From contig DASYPP010000062.1 in NCBI GenBank assembly GCA_036006525.1, forward strand, positions 1-64,000: DNA of 64,000 bases. The letters are read 5' to 3'. Source of the stretch: DASYPP01 sp036006525. Its GTDB lineage: Bacteria > Gemmatimonadota > Gemmatimonadetes > Gemmatimonadales > GWC2-71-9. This document shows positions 24,453 to 32,750 of the stretch, piece by piece (position 1 is the first letter of the stretch; the number at the start of each line of letters is the position of its first letter). The notes below the pieces were generated by a model. The model was not told where the DNA came from, searched no databases, and was given only the letters and a program-made list of their open reading frames with translations. The position numbers were made by a program, and so were the translations under genes.

Positions 24453-25556
24453 ATGCGCCTCCGGAAAATCATTTCCGGGCCTGCCTTCCGGGCATGCTTT
24501 CCGCTCATTCTGCTGCTGGTACTCGCGGGCTGTTCCTCGCGGGACTATCCCCAGTCCACGCTGGATCCGAAGACCGATTTCACCCGGATGATCGACCACA
24601 TCTTCATGACGACGGTCTGGTGGGCCGTCGTGGTGTTTGTGCTGGTCGAGGGTGCATTGGTGTTCGCGATCTTCAAGTTCCGGGGGAAGCCGACCGATCC
24701 GGAACCGGTGCAGACTCACGGGAATACCGCGGTGGAGGTCGTCTGGACCATCATCCCGGCCGTGATCCTGGCCCTGATCGCGGTCCCCACGATCCGCGGC
24801 ATCTTCGAAACCTCCGAGATTCCCACCGACGCGGTGCGGGTCGAGGTGATCGGGCACCAGTGGTGGTGGGAGTTCCGCTATCCCGACCAGAAGGTGGTGA
24901 CGGCGAACGAGTTGCACGTGCCGAGCGGGAAGAAGATCGCCCTGTATATGACGACGGCGGACGTCCTGCACAGCTTCTGGATGCCGCAGCTGGCGGCCAA
25001 GCGTGACGTCTTCCCCCGGCGGGCGACGACGCTGTGGTTCACGGCACCGGAGCCGGGGAACTTCACCGGGCAGTGCGCCGAGTTCTGCGGCATCCAGCAC
25101 GGCCGCATGGGCTTCCGGGTATTCGTAGACACCCCCGGGGATTTCGACGCCTGGGTAGCGGACCAGCAGGTCGGCTCCCCGATGATGAACGGCGGAGTCG
25201 TGGCGCCCGACAGCAGCCGTCCGGCCGATTCGGCCACGGCCCAGGCGAAGGCCGCCCACGACAGCCTGATGGCGGCGGGCAACGCGCTGTTCGTGTCCGG
25301 CGGCTGTATCGGGTGCCACGCGATGGTCGGCACTCCGATGGCGGGGGTGATGGCTGGCCTGGTGGGTCCCAACCTGAGCCACGTGGGAAGCCGCACCACC
25401 ATCGTCGCCAACCTGCTGGAGAACACCCCGGAGAACGTGGCGAGGTGGCTGCACGATCCCCAGGCGGTGAAGGCGGGCACGCTGATGAAGCTCCCTCGGA
25501 AGCTGACCGAGGATGAGATCAAGACCCTGGTCGCGTATCTCGAGGCGCACAAGTAG
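24453..25556 (+). CDS. ctaC: Cytochrome c oxidase subunit II fused to cytochrome c
   Basis: A 367-aa lipoprotein subunit II (lipobox LLVLAGC) with two membrane helices and a CuA domain. GHQWWWEFRYPD precedes the copper ligands C208, C212, H216 and M219 in CAEFCGIQHGRMGF. A C-terminal cytochrome c domain follows with CIGCH at 285-289. This fusion defines the caa3-type oxidase, which accepts electrons directly or from cytochrome c. The ATG at 24453 gives the lipobox; upstream in-frame codons lie in element I. It is first in the oxidase cluster, and its stop is followed at once by element J. Confidence 0.95.
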   Translation: MRLRKIISGPAFRACFPLILLLVLAGCSSRDYPQSTLDPKTDFTRMIDHIFMTTVWWAVVVFVLVEGALVFAIFKFRGKPTDPEPVQTHGNTAVEVVWTIIPAVILALIAVPTIRGIFETSEIPTDAVRVEVIGHQWWWEFRYPDQKVVTANELHVPSGKKIALYMTTADVLHSFWMPQLAAKRDVFPRRATTLWFTAPEPGNFTGQCAEFCGIQHGRMGFRVFVDTPGDFDAWVADQQVGSPMMNGGVVAPDSSRPADSATAQAKAAHDSLMAAGNALFVSGGCIGCHAMVGTPMAGVMAGLVGPNLSHVGSRTTIVANLLENTPENVARWLHDPQAVKAGTLMKLPRKLTEDEIKTLVAYLEAHK

Positions 25557-25557
25557 G

Positions 25558-25672
25558 TAAGAAGTAAGCAGTAAGAAGTAAGCGGGAAGGATTTCGAGAT
25601 TGCGAGGAGTTGGCAGCATAAGCGACGATGTTGGCTACCAGTCCCGCTTACTGCTCACTGCTTACTGCTCAC
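25558..25672. repeat. Fold-back element J
   Basis: The left arm 25558-25588 (heptamers such as AGTAAGC, AGTAAGA) pairs with the right arm 25640-25672 (CCCGCTTACTGCTCAC, TGCTTACTGCTCAC). The loop is 51 bases. It lies between ctaC and ctaD. Its arms share GCAGTAAG and AAGCGGGA with element R, 28 kb away. Confidence 0.88.
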
Positions 25673-25690
25673 GCTTTTAGAGGAAGACGA

Positions 25691-27511
25691 ATGGCGACCA
25701 CCGTACTCGATCACGCTGAAACCCACGCCCACGCCAAGACCGGCCTGTGGAGCTGGATCACGACCGTTGACCATAAGCGGATCGGCATCCTCTATGGCGC
25801 GACGGCGTTCCTGTTCTTCCTGATCGGCGGCCTCGAGGCACTGCTGCTCCGGATCCAGCTCGGGTCGCCCAACAACACATTCCTGTCGGCCGACACCTAC
25901 AACCAGCTGTTCACCATGCACGGCACCACCATGATCTTCCTGGCGGTGATGCCGATCTCGGCGATGTACTTCAACTTCATGATCCCGCTCCAGATCGGAG
26001 CCCGGGACGTGGCGTTCCCCCGGCTGAATGCGTTCAGCTACTGGGTGTTTCTGTTCGGCGGGCTTTTCCTCAACATCAGCTTCCTGTTCCACGCCGCGCC
26101 CAACGCGGGCTGGTTCGGCTACGCCAACCTGACCACCAGGCCGTATTCGCCGGGCCCCAACGTCGATTTCTGGGTGATCGGGCTCCAGACCCTGGGCATC
26201 GCGTCGCTGGCCGCCGCGGTGAATTTCTTCGTGACCATCATCAATCTGCGCGGCCCCGGCATGAAGCTGATGCGGATGCCGATGTTCGTGTGGATGAGCT
26301 TCATAACCCAGATCCTGCTGCTGCTGGCCTTTCCGGTGATCACGGTCGCGCTGATCATGCTGATGTTCGACCGGGTGTTCCACACCATGTTCTTTACCGT
26401 GGCCGGGGGCGGCGATCCCCAGCTCTGGCAGCACCTGTTCTGGATCTTCGGGCATCCCGAGGTCTACATCCTGATCCTGCCGGCCTTCGGCATCGTTTCC
26501 GAGATCCTCCCGGTGTTCTCCCGCAAACCGCTGTTCGGCTACGCGGCGATGGTATTCTCCGGCGCCTTCATCGCGTTCCTCGGCTTCGGGGTGTGGGCCC
26601 ACCACATGTTCGCCACCGGGATGGGGCCGATCGCGGACTCGTTCTTCGCGATCTCCACCATGCTGATCGCGGTGCCCACCGGGGTGAAGATCTTCAACTG
26701 GATCGGCACCATCTGGGGCGGCTCGATCCAGCTCAAGACCCCGATGTACTTCGCGCTCGCGTTCATCGCGATGTTCATCATGGGCGGGCTTTCCGGCGTC
26801 ATGCACGCCTCGCCGCCGGCCGACCTGCAGCAGACCGACACCTATTTCGTGGTGGCCCACTTCCATTACGTCCTCTTCGGCGGGAGCATCTTCGCGCTCA
26901 CCGCGGGTGCCTACTACTGGTTCCCCAAGATGTTCGGGAAGATGCTGAGCGAGAGTCTCGGCAAGGTGCACTTCTGGCTGATGCTGATCGGCTTCAACCT
27001 GACCTTCATGCCGATGCACTTCGTAGGGCTGAACGGCATGCCGCGGCGGGTGTACACCTATCCGGCCGGCCTCGGCTTCGAGCTGCTGAACCGGCTGGAG
27101 ACGATCGGCGCCTTCATCCTCGCGGTCGCCATGCTGGTTTTCGTATACAACATCTGGAAGAGTTTGCGGAGCCCGGTCCCCGCGCCGGCCGATCCCTGGA
27201 ATGGCGCGACCCTGGAGTGGGCGATTCCTTCACCGCCCCAGGAGTTCAACTTCGCCGAGATCCCCACCGTGCACTCGCGGGATCCGCTGTGGGAGGCGAA
27301 GCGGGCCCGGGGCGGCCCGCTGCCGGAGCCGGCCCTGGTGAGCGGCAAGGGGATCCACATGCCCAATCCGTCGTTCTGGCCGCTGGTGACGGCGATCGGG
27401 GTCATCACCACGCTGACCGGCTTCCTGGTCGGGTTCCCCTACGTCAACCTGGTCGGCGCCGCCATCCTGCTGACCGGCATTTTCAGCTGGGCGTTTGAAC
27501 CTGCGGGCTAA
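25691..27511 (+). CDS. ctaD: Cytochrome c oxidase subunit I
   Basis: A 606-aa haem-copper oxidase core subunit with at least 12 helices. The CuB/active-site helix reads WIFGHPEVYILILPAFG, with the glutamate (HPEV) of the D-channel, so it is an A1-type enzyme. HHMFATGM supplies the CuB histidine pair, and HFHYVLFGG supplies the haem ligands. It reduces oxygen to water and pumps protons. The start MATTVLDHAETHAHAKTG is preceded by GAGGAAG. Upstream in-frame codons from 25628 are element J. The C-terminal extension with a last helix (LVGAAILLTGIFSWAFEP) is typical of caa3 subunit I. Confidence 0.96.
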   Translation: MATTVLDHAETHAHAKTGLWSWITTVDHKRIGILYGATAFLFFLIGGLEALLLRIQLGSPNNTFLSADTYNQLFTMHGTTMIFLAVMPISAMYFNFMIPLQIGARDVAFPRLNAFSYWVFLFGGLFLNISFLFHAAPNAGWFGYANLTTRPYSPGPNVDFWVIGLQTLGIASLAAAVNFFVTIINLRGPGMKLMRMPMFVWMSFITQILLLLAFPVITVALIMLMFDRVFHTMFFTVAGGGDPQLWQHLFWIFGHPEVYILILPAFGIVSEILPVFSRKPLFGYAAMVFSGAFIAFLGFGVWAHHMFATGMGPIADSFFAISTMLIAVPTGVKIFNWIGTIWGGSIQLKTPMYFALAFIAMFIMGGLSGVMHASPPADLQQTDTYFVVAHFHYVLFGGSIFALTAGAYYWFPKMFGKMLSESLGKVHFWLMLIGFNLTFMPMHFVGLNGMPRRVYTYPAGLGFELLNRLETIGAFILAVAMLVFVYNIWKSLRSPVPAPADPWNGATLEWAIPSPPQEFNFAEIPTVHSRDPLWEAKRARGGPLPEPALVSGKGIHMPNPSFWPLVTAIGVITTLTGFLVGFPYVNLVGAAILLTGIFSWAFEPAG

Positions 27512-27515
27512 GACA

Positions 27516-27538
27516 GGGACAGGTCTGAGACCTGTCCC
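27516..27538. repeat. Perfect inverted repeat K between ctaD and ctaE
   Basis: GGGACAGGTCT-G-AGACCTGTCCC forms an 11-base perfect stem with a one-base centre. Flanking CCTGCGGGCT (end of ctaD) and AGCCCGCGGG (27549-27558) extend the pairing. There is no T-run, so it may be a processing or stability hairpin that sets subunit ratios. Confidence 0.8.
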
Positions 27539-27585
27539 TACGGCCTTCGAGCCCGCGGGATGACCTACAGCGCAAGGAAATAAAC

Positions 27586-28215
27586 GTGTCCCAAGACGCA
27601 CACGCGATGCACATGCCGACCACGACCGGCCTCGACAGCCGGAAGATGGCGATCTGGACCTTCATCGGGTCGGAGTGCCTGTTCTTTGCATCCCTCATCA
27701 GCACCTACATGGTCTACCGGGGCAAGAGCCTGACCGGGCCCTATCCCCACGACTCCTGGGTCAATCCCGCGAACGGCGAGACGGTGAAGGGGATTCTGAA
27801 CATCCCGCTGACCTCGTTCTCCACCTTCGTGCTGCTGATGAGCTCGTTCGCGGTGGTGCTGGCGCTGTATGGCGCGCAACGCGGCAAGCGGGGAATGCTG
27901 ATCGGCTGGCTGTCGGCCACCATGGTGGGCGGGGCGATCTTCCTGGGCGGCCAGGTCTACGAGTTCAACCATTTCGTGCACGAAGGGCTGACCCTCCACA
28001 CCAACCTGTTCGGGTCCACCTTCTTCACGCTGACCGGGTTCCATGGCGGCCACGTCACGGTCGGCCTGATCTGGCTGGGCACCGTGCTGGTCACCGCCAT
28101 CCGCGGCAAGCTGCCGCCGGAAAAGGCGCTCAACCTGGAGATCGCGGCGCTCTACTGGCACTTCGTGGACGTCATCTGGATCATCATCTTCACCCTGATC
28201 TACCTGATCAAATGA
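27586..28215 (+). CDS. ctaE: Cytochrome c oxidase subunit III
   Basis: A 209-aa five-helix subunit III. It starts at GTG 27586 with AAGGAA 8 bases upstream. The core HGLTLHTNLFGSTFFTLTGFH and GGHVTVGLIWLG, and C-terminal YWHFVDVIWIIIFTLIYLI, are diagnostic of CtaE/CoxC. It stabilises the proton-pumping core in the membrane. The stop overlaps the ctaF start (ATGA, 28212-28215). Confidence 0.94.
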   Translation: MSQDAHAMHMPTTTGLDSRKMAIWTFIGSECLFFASLISTYMVYRGKSLTGPYPHDSWVNPANGETVKGILNIPLTSFSTFVLLMSSFAVVLALYGAQRGKRGMLIGWLSATMVGGAIFLGGQVYEFNHFVHEGLTLHTNLFGSTFFTLTGFHGGHVTVGLIWLGTVLVTAIRGKLPPEKALNLEIAALYWHFVDVIWIIIFTLIYLIK

Positions 28216-28541
28216 GCCATCCCGCCGAAGCACACGCGCACCCCGAGGAGCATGCGCACCCGTCCGCCGGGACCTATGCCAAGATCGCGGTGACGCTGGT
28301 GATCCTCACCGCCCTCGAAGTCGCGGTGTACTATGTCGAGTCGATCCGTACCTACCTGGTGCCGATCCTGATCGTGTTGATGATCATCAAGTTCGCCCTG
28401 GTGGCGATGTACTACATGCACCTGAAGCAGGACAGCAAGCTGTTCAGCGGGCTCTTCGTCTTCCCGATCTTCATCGCCATCGTGGTCATCGTCGCGCTGA
28501 TCCTGCTGTTCGGCATCAAGCACCCCCAGATGCCGCAGTAG
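28212..28541 (+). CDS. ctaF: Cytochrome c oxidase subunit IV
   Basis: A 109-aa small subunit with a histidine-rich N-terminus (EAHAHPEEHAHPS) and three helices; FALVAMYYMHLKQDSKLFS is the family signature for bacterial subunit IV (CtaF/CyoD-like). It starts in the ctaE stop (ATGA). The His-rich leader could bind copper or zinc; this is inference. Hairpin L follows the stop. Confidence 0.9.
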   Translation: MSHPAEAHAHPEEHAHPSAGTYAKIAVTLVILTALEVAVYYVESIRTYLVPILIVLMIIKFALVAMYYMHLKQDSKLFSGLFVFPIFIAIVVIVALILLFGIKHPQMPQ

Positions 28542-28545
28542 GGTA

Positions 28546-28567
28546 GGGCGGGCCTCCGGGCCCGCCC
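28546..28567. terminator. Hairpin L after ctaF
   Basis: GGGCGGGCC-TCCG-GGCCCGCCC, a 9-base perfect stem 4 bases after the ctaF stop. It lacks a following T-run, so it is a weak terminator candidate or an mRNA-stabilising hairpin. Confidence 0.5.
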
Positions 28568-28588
28568 CCACCTGCCGCGCTCCCTCAC

Positions 28589-29413
28589 TTGTCTCACTTC
28601 CACCTGTTTCTGCTGTCCCCGGATCGCCCCCGACCCACCGGCCCCTTCGTTCCCAGCCTGTCACTCCATCCATCGGTACTGATCGGCGTTGCTCTGCTGG
28701 CTGGCATGTACCTCTACGGCATTACGGCCTGGCGCCGGCGCCGCGTACCCGAGGCGCCGCTCTCCTCCTGGCGGGTGGTGTCGTTCTTCGCCGGCCTGCT
28801 GGTCCTCCTGGGTTCGCTCAACGGCCCCATCCACGACCTGAGCGATTACTACCTCTTCTCGGCCCACATGGTGCAGCACCTGCTGCTGGTGTTCGTGGTG
28901 CCGCCGCTGCTCCTGGCCGGCATCCCGGGCTGGCTGCTCGGGCCGCTCTTCGCTCACCGCCCGGTCCGCGCGACCATGCGCTTCCTGACCCGGCCCGTCG
29001 TCGCCGGCCTCTTCTTCACCGCGATGATGGTGCTCTGGCACCTGGTCCCGCTTTACGACCTGATGATGCGGAACCATGACGTGCATATCGCCACCCACCT
29101 CCTCTTCATCGTCGCTGCCACCCTGATGTGGTGGCCGGTGCTGAGCCCCTCACCCGAGGTGCCCCGCCTGAGCCCCGGCCTCCAGATGCTTTATCTCTTC
29201 CTGATCGGGATCCCGATGCAGGCCGTCGCCGCCCCTATCAGCCTGGCCGATACGGTGCTGTATCACTGGTACGCCGAGGCCCCGCGCACCTGGGGGCTGA
29301 CGGCGCTGCAGGATCAACAGACGGGCGGGTTGCTGATGTGGGTGCCGGGAGGTTTGTATCTGGGCCTGGCGATCGGGGTGATCTTCTTCCAGTGGGCGGC
29401 CAAAGAGAAATAG
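28589..29413 (+). CDS. ctaG: Cytochrome c oxidase assembly factor CtaG (caa3 type)
   Basis: A 274-aa membrane protein with seven predicted helices. It matches CtaG_caa3: SAHMVQHLLLVFVVPPLLLAG, FTAMMVLWHLVPLYDLMMRN, HIATHLLFIVAATLMWWP and DQQTGGLLMWVPGGLYL. Conserved histidines probably bind copper for CuB insertion. The start codon is TTG at 28589 (MSHFHLFLLSP); no better start fits. It completes the oxidase cluster. Confidence 0.9.
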   Translation: MSHFHLFLLSPDRPRPTGPFVPSLSLHPSVLIGVALLAGMYLYGITAWRRRRVPEAPLSSWRVVSFFAGLLVLLGSLNGPIHDLSDYYLFSAHMVQHLLLVFVVPPLLLAGIPGWLLGPLFAHRPVRATMRFLTRPVVAGLFFTAMMVLWHLVPLYDLMMRNHDVHIATHLLFIVAATLMWWPVLSPSPEVPRLSPGLQMLYLFLIGIPMQAVAAPISLADTVLYHWYAEAPRTWGLTALQDQQTGGLLMWVPGGLYLGLAIGVIFFQWAAKEK

Positions 29414-29440
29414 TCGGCTAGTCCCAGCTGGTCGACCATT

Positions 29441-29540
29441 CCTCACGAAAAGCACGAACTCCACGAAAACCGCGAAAGAAACGCTTCTTCATGGAATCCC
29501 TGTTCGTGGCTTCCGCGGGATTTCGTGACTTTCGTGAGGA
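29441..29540. repeat. Fold-back element M
   Basis: The left arm 29441-29481 (CTCACGAAAAGCACGAAC, TCCACGAAAACCGCGAAA) pairs with the right arm 29502-29540 (GTTCGTGG, ATTTCGTGACTTTCGTGAGG). The right arm forms the 3' end of the YkgJ-like gene and encodes its last ~18 residues. Confidence 0.85.
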
Positions 29541-30148
29541 TATGTTATTGCTGCGGCGATCGTCGTTTCATAGTCCGTGCGCAGTGGCGAGCCAAACAGC
29601 TGCATCGATGCCGCCTCGAGGCAGGCCGATTCCACGTCTTCCAGGCTCTCCAGGCCGAACGGCTGGGCGGCCAGTCCGGCATACCCGGGGAATTCGTTCT
29701 GGATCGGACAAGCGTTCTCGATGATCCGGTCTCCCCGGGTTTGCATGGATAGTCCCATGGTCCGGCAGACCAGCGGGCGATACTGGTAAATCAGGCAGGC
29801 GCCGTCCTCATCGAGGCAGGGGCAGGGCGCATCGGCCAGCCGGTCGGCCAGCGCATCGAACCGGTCCTCGCCGATGTCCCCGATCGCTCCGCCGTCCCAA
29901 CCCGGTTCCGCTTCCCGCATTCGAGTCACCAGTGCAGCGGCCCGCTGCCGTACGGCGCGCTGCTGTTCATGGGGCAGGGCCTGGACGCCGGCCCGCACCA
30001 GGAGAACATCCGCCGTGCTGATGTCGAAGGGTCCGTGACAGCAGGCGGCGCAGCCCGGGCGACACGGAATGACGCCAGGAAATTGATCCCGGGCGGACTG
30101 GAACCATTGGTCAAGCTGCTCCAGCAGCTCGCGGTAGGCCTGCACCAC
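29489..30148 (-). CDS. YkgJ-family cysteine-cluster protein
   Basis: A 219-aa protein read from a GTG at 30148 or 30145. The cysteine clusters CRPGCAACCHGPFDIS and CPCLDEDGACLIYQYRPLVC, then RTMG, fit the YkgJ (zinc- or iron-chelating) family. The function is not settled; members may bind a metal or Fe-S site. The C-terminal tail (TYPHESHEIPRKPRTGIP) is translated from element M and is probably not part of the ancestral protein. It lies just downstream of the DUF423 gene on the minus strand. An in-frame extension to 30328 would overlap that gene. Confidence 0.8.
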   Translation of the reverse strand: MVQAYRELLEQLDQWFQSARDQFPGVIPCRPGCAACCHGPFDISTADVLLVRAGVQALPHEQQRAVRQRAAALVTRMREAEPGWDGGAIGDIGEDRFDALADRLADAPCPCLDEDGACLIYQYRPLVCRTMGLSMQTRGDRIIENACPIQNEFPGYAGLAAQPFGLESLEDVESACLEAASMQLFGSPLRTDYETTIAAAITYPHESHEIPRKPRTGIP

Positions 30149-30165
30149 GGGAGACTCGGGAATGG

Positions 30166-30534
30166 CTACGCCCGGCTCGCGGCGAGCGCGAGACAGATCC
30201 ACCCGGCCAGCAACGCCACGCCGCCGAACGGCGTGACCAGGCCGAAACGGCCGATTCCGGTGAGGGCGATCAGGTAGAGGCTCCCGCTGAAGAGAACGGT
30301 ACCGAGGAGGAACAGGCGGCCGGCCCAAAGTGCCGCATTATTGGGAGAGCGGCTCACCAGCCAGGCGACCGCGAGGAGCGCGAGGGCGTGATACATCTGG
30401 TAGCGAGCGCCGGTTTCAAAGGCCTGGAGGTGTTCGGGGGAAATGCGATCGCGCAGTGCGTGAGCGCCGAAGGCCCCGGCGAGCACCGAGACGAAACCGG
30501 AGACTGCTCCGGCCCTGAGAAAAAAGCGATCCAA
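30166..30534 (-). CDS. DUF423 (YgdD/TMEM256) membrane protein
   Basis: A 122-aa four-helix membrane protein. AGAVSGFVSVLAGAFGAHALRD is the family signature, followed by YQMYHALALLAVAWL and a C-terminal PFGGVALLAGWICLALAA. DUF423 proteins are inner-membrane proteins of unknown function. Spacing of about 17 bases to the YkgJ-like gene suggests co-transcription. Confidence 0.9.
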   Translation of the reverse strand: MDRFFLRAGAVSGFVSVLAGAFGAHALRDRISPEHLQAFETGARYQMYHALALLAVAWLVSRSPNNAALWAGRLFLLGTVLFSGSLYLIALTGIGRFGLVTPFGGVALLAGWICLALAASRA

Positions 30535-30570
30535 TGTGGTCTTCCTTCGATCGTGATTGGGTCAGAACAG

Positions 30571-30698
30571 CAACATCCAACGCCGAGGCGCAGGGCCACG
30601 CAGAGTCATTCGCAGAGGAAAACTATTTCATGAGAATGAATCCTGGTCTCCGCGATAGCTCAGCGCCCTCTGCGACTCAGCGTTGGATGTTTTTCTCC
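30571..30698. repeat. Fold-back element N
   Basis: The left arm (ACATCCAACGCCGAGGCGCAG from 30574; CGCAGAGGAAAA) pairs with the right arm around 30648-30698 (CTCTGCGACTCAGCGTTGGATGT). The unit GCAGAGGCGC resembles element A. The right arm encodes the C-terminal residues of the next gene. Confidence 0.82.
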
Positions 30699-31388
30699 GC
30701 TTTCTCCACCAGCACGGGCTCGATTCGGCAATGGCCGGTCCGCCCACGCCGCCAGCGCGACAAGCAGAATCACTCCGCCAATGTCCGCGATGGCGATGGC
30801 CCTGATGCTGGGAGGTGGGGGGCCGAAGGTGCTTGCGACGAAGAGAGCCAGGAGCAAACCCGCCAATACCGCGACCCGCCAGGTGATACCGCTCGAGCCG
30901 CGCGACCGCCACCGGAAATAGACGAAGAGTCCGGCGCCGAACAGCAGTAGCTCCACCGCCATGGTAGCGGGGATGCTCCGCCAGAGACCGAAGCCGTACT
31001 TGGTGGAGTCGTCACCCACCAGGGGGAGGTCACGAACGTGGACCACCAGATCGAGGAACCAGTGGGACGCCACCACCAGTGCCACGACCAGCGCCTTGAG
31101 CCAATGATGCTTGCTGGTGTCGCGGGTGGGCCACGAGTACACGATAACGGCGGCCAGCAGGCCCCACCCGAACGCTGCGGCCAGGCTGTGGGTGATCGGG
31201 TAGGAAATGAACTCGATCTGGTTCCCCGGGGTCGGAGCGGGGACAATGGCGGCCCGCTCCCATCCGGTGAGCAGAAACACCCCCCACAGCAAATCAACCA
31301 GCGCGGTGGCGAAGAAGAGGGTAGCCAGCGAAAGCTTGGGTTCCACCCGCTTCATGCCGAATGCGACGCCGAAGTGTCCCAGGAACAT
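30660..31388 (-). CDS. Histidine-rich integral membrane protein, DUF457-like
   Basis: A 242-aa protein starting MFLGHFGVAFGMKRVEPKLS, with about six helices. Histidines near helix ends (GHF, PITHSLA, KHHWLK, ASHWFLDLVVH) resemble the YdjM/DUF457 group once annotated as membrane-bound metal-dependent hydrolases. ASHWFLDLVVHVRDLPL is the best-conserved-looking stretch. The last residues (EKHPTLSRRGR) come from element N. It is 5 bases downstream of the hydrolase gene, so they are likely co-transcribed. Confidence 0.7.
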   Translation of the reverse strand: MFLGHFGVAFGMKRVEPKLSLATLFFATALVDLLWGVFLLTGWERAAIVPAPTPGNQIEFISYPITHSLAAAFGWGLLAAVIVYSWPTRDTSKHHWLKALVVALVVASHWFLDLVVHVRDLPLVGDDSTKYGFGLWRSIPATMAVELLLFGAGLFVYFRWRSRGSSGITWRVAVLAGLLLALFVASTFGPPPPSIRAIAIADIGGVILLVALAAWADRPLPNRARAGGESGEKHPTLSRRGR

Positions 31389-31393
31389 GAGCC

Positions 31394-31948
31394 TTATCCT
31401 TTCAATCTTTTCAGATCAGCCACGAGCTGGGGAATGCCATGGCTGAATTCATGATCTTCCCCATCCAGAACCCGGACAGCAGCACGGGGAAGCGCTTGGG
31501 CATACAGGACCTGATGGGAAACCGGCACATGGGGATCGTTCTTGCTGTGGTATAGAAACAGTTTGGGTATGGCAGGAAGTCTGGTGGCGAAGTCCTCCGG
31601 GAGGATGAACGGTTGAACCCAGTCTTCATCACCGCTCCAGAACGGTACAGAAACAAGAAACATCCCGGCGATGGGATTCCTGAGCGGTTCCTGGGCGAGG
31701 TATTTGAGCAGGATCGACCCGCCCAGGGAATGCCCGATAAACACCACTTCGCCGGTGACCTTCGCCAGCTCCTCTTTGAGTTTCGCCTTCCACAGGGCGT
31801 AATCCGGAGCTTCCGGACGCGGCATTGCTGGATGGATCAGCTGGTACCCGGAACCGAGCTCGCTCTTGAGCCACGCGACCAAGTCGCTGCTCCCCTCATG
31901 AGGCCCCTGGGGCCCGGCACTATGCAGGAAGAATATCTTTTTCTTCAC
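31394..31948 (-). CDS. Small alpha/beta hydrolase, RBBP9/YdeN-like
   Basis: A 184-aa hydrolase with FLHSAGPQGPHEGSSDLVAW, the nucleophile elbow VFIGHSLGGSILLKYL, acid region YHSKNDPHVPVSHQ and histidine GEDHEFSHG. This is the RBBP9/YdeN fold, of uncertain substrate. No signal peptide. It lies 9 bases downstream of the SDR gene on the minus strand. Confidence 0.85.
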   Translation of the reverse strand: MKKKIFFLHSAGPQGPHEGSSDLVAWLKSELGSGYQLIHPAMPRPEAPDYALWKAKLKEELAKVTGEVVFIGHSLGGSILLKYLAQEPLRNPIAGMFLVSVPFWSGDEDWVQPFILPEDFATRLPAIPKLFLYHSKNDPHVPVSHQVLYAQALPRAAVRVLDGEDHEFSHGIPQLVADLKRLKG

Positions 31949-31957
31949 CTGATTGTC

Positions 31958-32710
31958 TCAGCGCTTGAGCCAGGAGCCTCCATCCACGACAAAAATGGCG
32001 CCGGTAATCCAGTCGCCCGCGGGGCTTGCCAGGTAGGTTACCATCTCGCCGATGTCGTTGGGTTCTCCCCAGCGGCCGGCTGGGATCATGTCCCGGGCCT
32101 TTTCATCCGAGAAAAGGTCGGGGGCTCCCGGCGTGGGAGTGAAGGCCTTGCGAACCCCCTCGGTGGGAATCGGTCCCGGCGCGATCGCGTTGACCCGGAC
32201 ACCGTCTGCCGCCCACTCCAGCGCCAGGGTCCTGGTCAGGGCATCGATGCCGGCCTTGGCAGCGGTGGCGTGGGCCATCAGCGGCCAGCCCCGGTAGTGC
32301 AGAGTCATTGAAATCGAGATGATGCGCCCGCGCTGCTGCTGCTTCATTACCGGGTAGACCGCCTGGGACAGGAAGAAGGAGCCGTAGAGATCGGTCTCCA
32401 CCACGGCTTTCCAGGCGTTTTCCGAGAGGGTGGCCGAGGGGGCGTAGAAGTTTCCGGCGGCGTTGTTGACCAGGATGTCGAGCCGTCCCAAATCGGACAC
32501 CACCGCTTCCACGGTGTGCCGCACGGTTTCGGCTTCACGAACGTTGGTGGCCAGGGCGCGGATCCGGGTCCCGTGTTGCTCCAGCTCGCGCCTGGCCGCC
32601 TCCAGGATTTCCGGTTTGCGGCTCGCGATGACGACATCCGCCCCGGCCCGGGCCAGCGAGTTGGCAATACCCCGGCCGATGCCGGTGCCGCCGCCGGTGA
32701 CCAGGGCCAC
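31958..32710 (-). CDS. SDR oxidoreductase, 2,4-dienoyl-CoA-reductase-like
   Basis: A 250-aa short-chain dehydrogenase: ALVTGGGTGIGRGIANSLA (cofactor), NNAAGNFYAPSATLSENAW, and VNAIAPGPIPTEG. The catalytic YxxxK motif is altered: the lysine is in ATAAKAGIDAL but the tyrosine position holds alanine. Loss of this tyrosine, with NNAAGNF and IAPGPI, is typical of 2,4-dienoyl-CoA reductases (DECR), which act in unsaturated fatty-acid oxidation. The GTG at 32710 is probably slightly internal: upstream in-frame residues LLKGQ resemble the normal N-terminus, so a CTG at 32719 is possible. It follows fabI by about 40 bases. Confidence 0.82.
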   Translation of the reverse strand: MALVTGGGTGIGRGIANSLARAGADVVIASRKPEILEAARRELEQHGTRIRALATNVREAETVRHTVEAVVSDLGRLDILVNNAAGNFYAPSATLSENAWKAVVETDLYGSFFLSQAVYPVMKQQQRGRIISISMTLHYRGWPLMAHATAAKAGIDALTRTLALEWAADGVRVNAIAPGPIPTEGVRKAFTPTPGAPDLFSDEKARDMIPAGRWGEPNDIGEMVTYLASPAGDWITGAIFVVDGGSWLKR

Positions 32711-32750
32711 CTGGCCTTTCAGGAGAGCGGGGCGAAAAATCGATGGGTGA

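Noticed and set aside
25655..27019. 454-codon minus-strand frame rich in His, Glu and Gln.
   Set aside because: Shadow of ctaD; the composition follows complemented hydrophobic codons.
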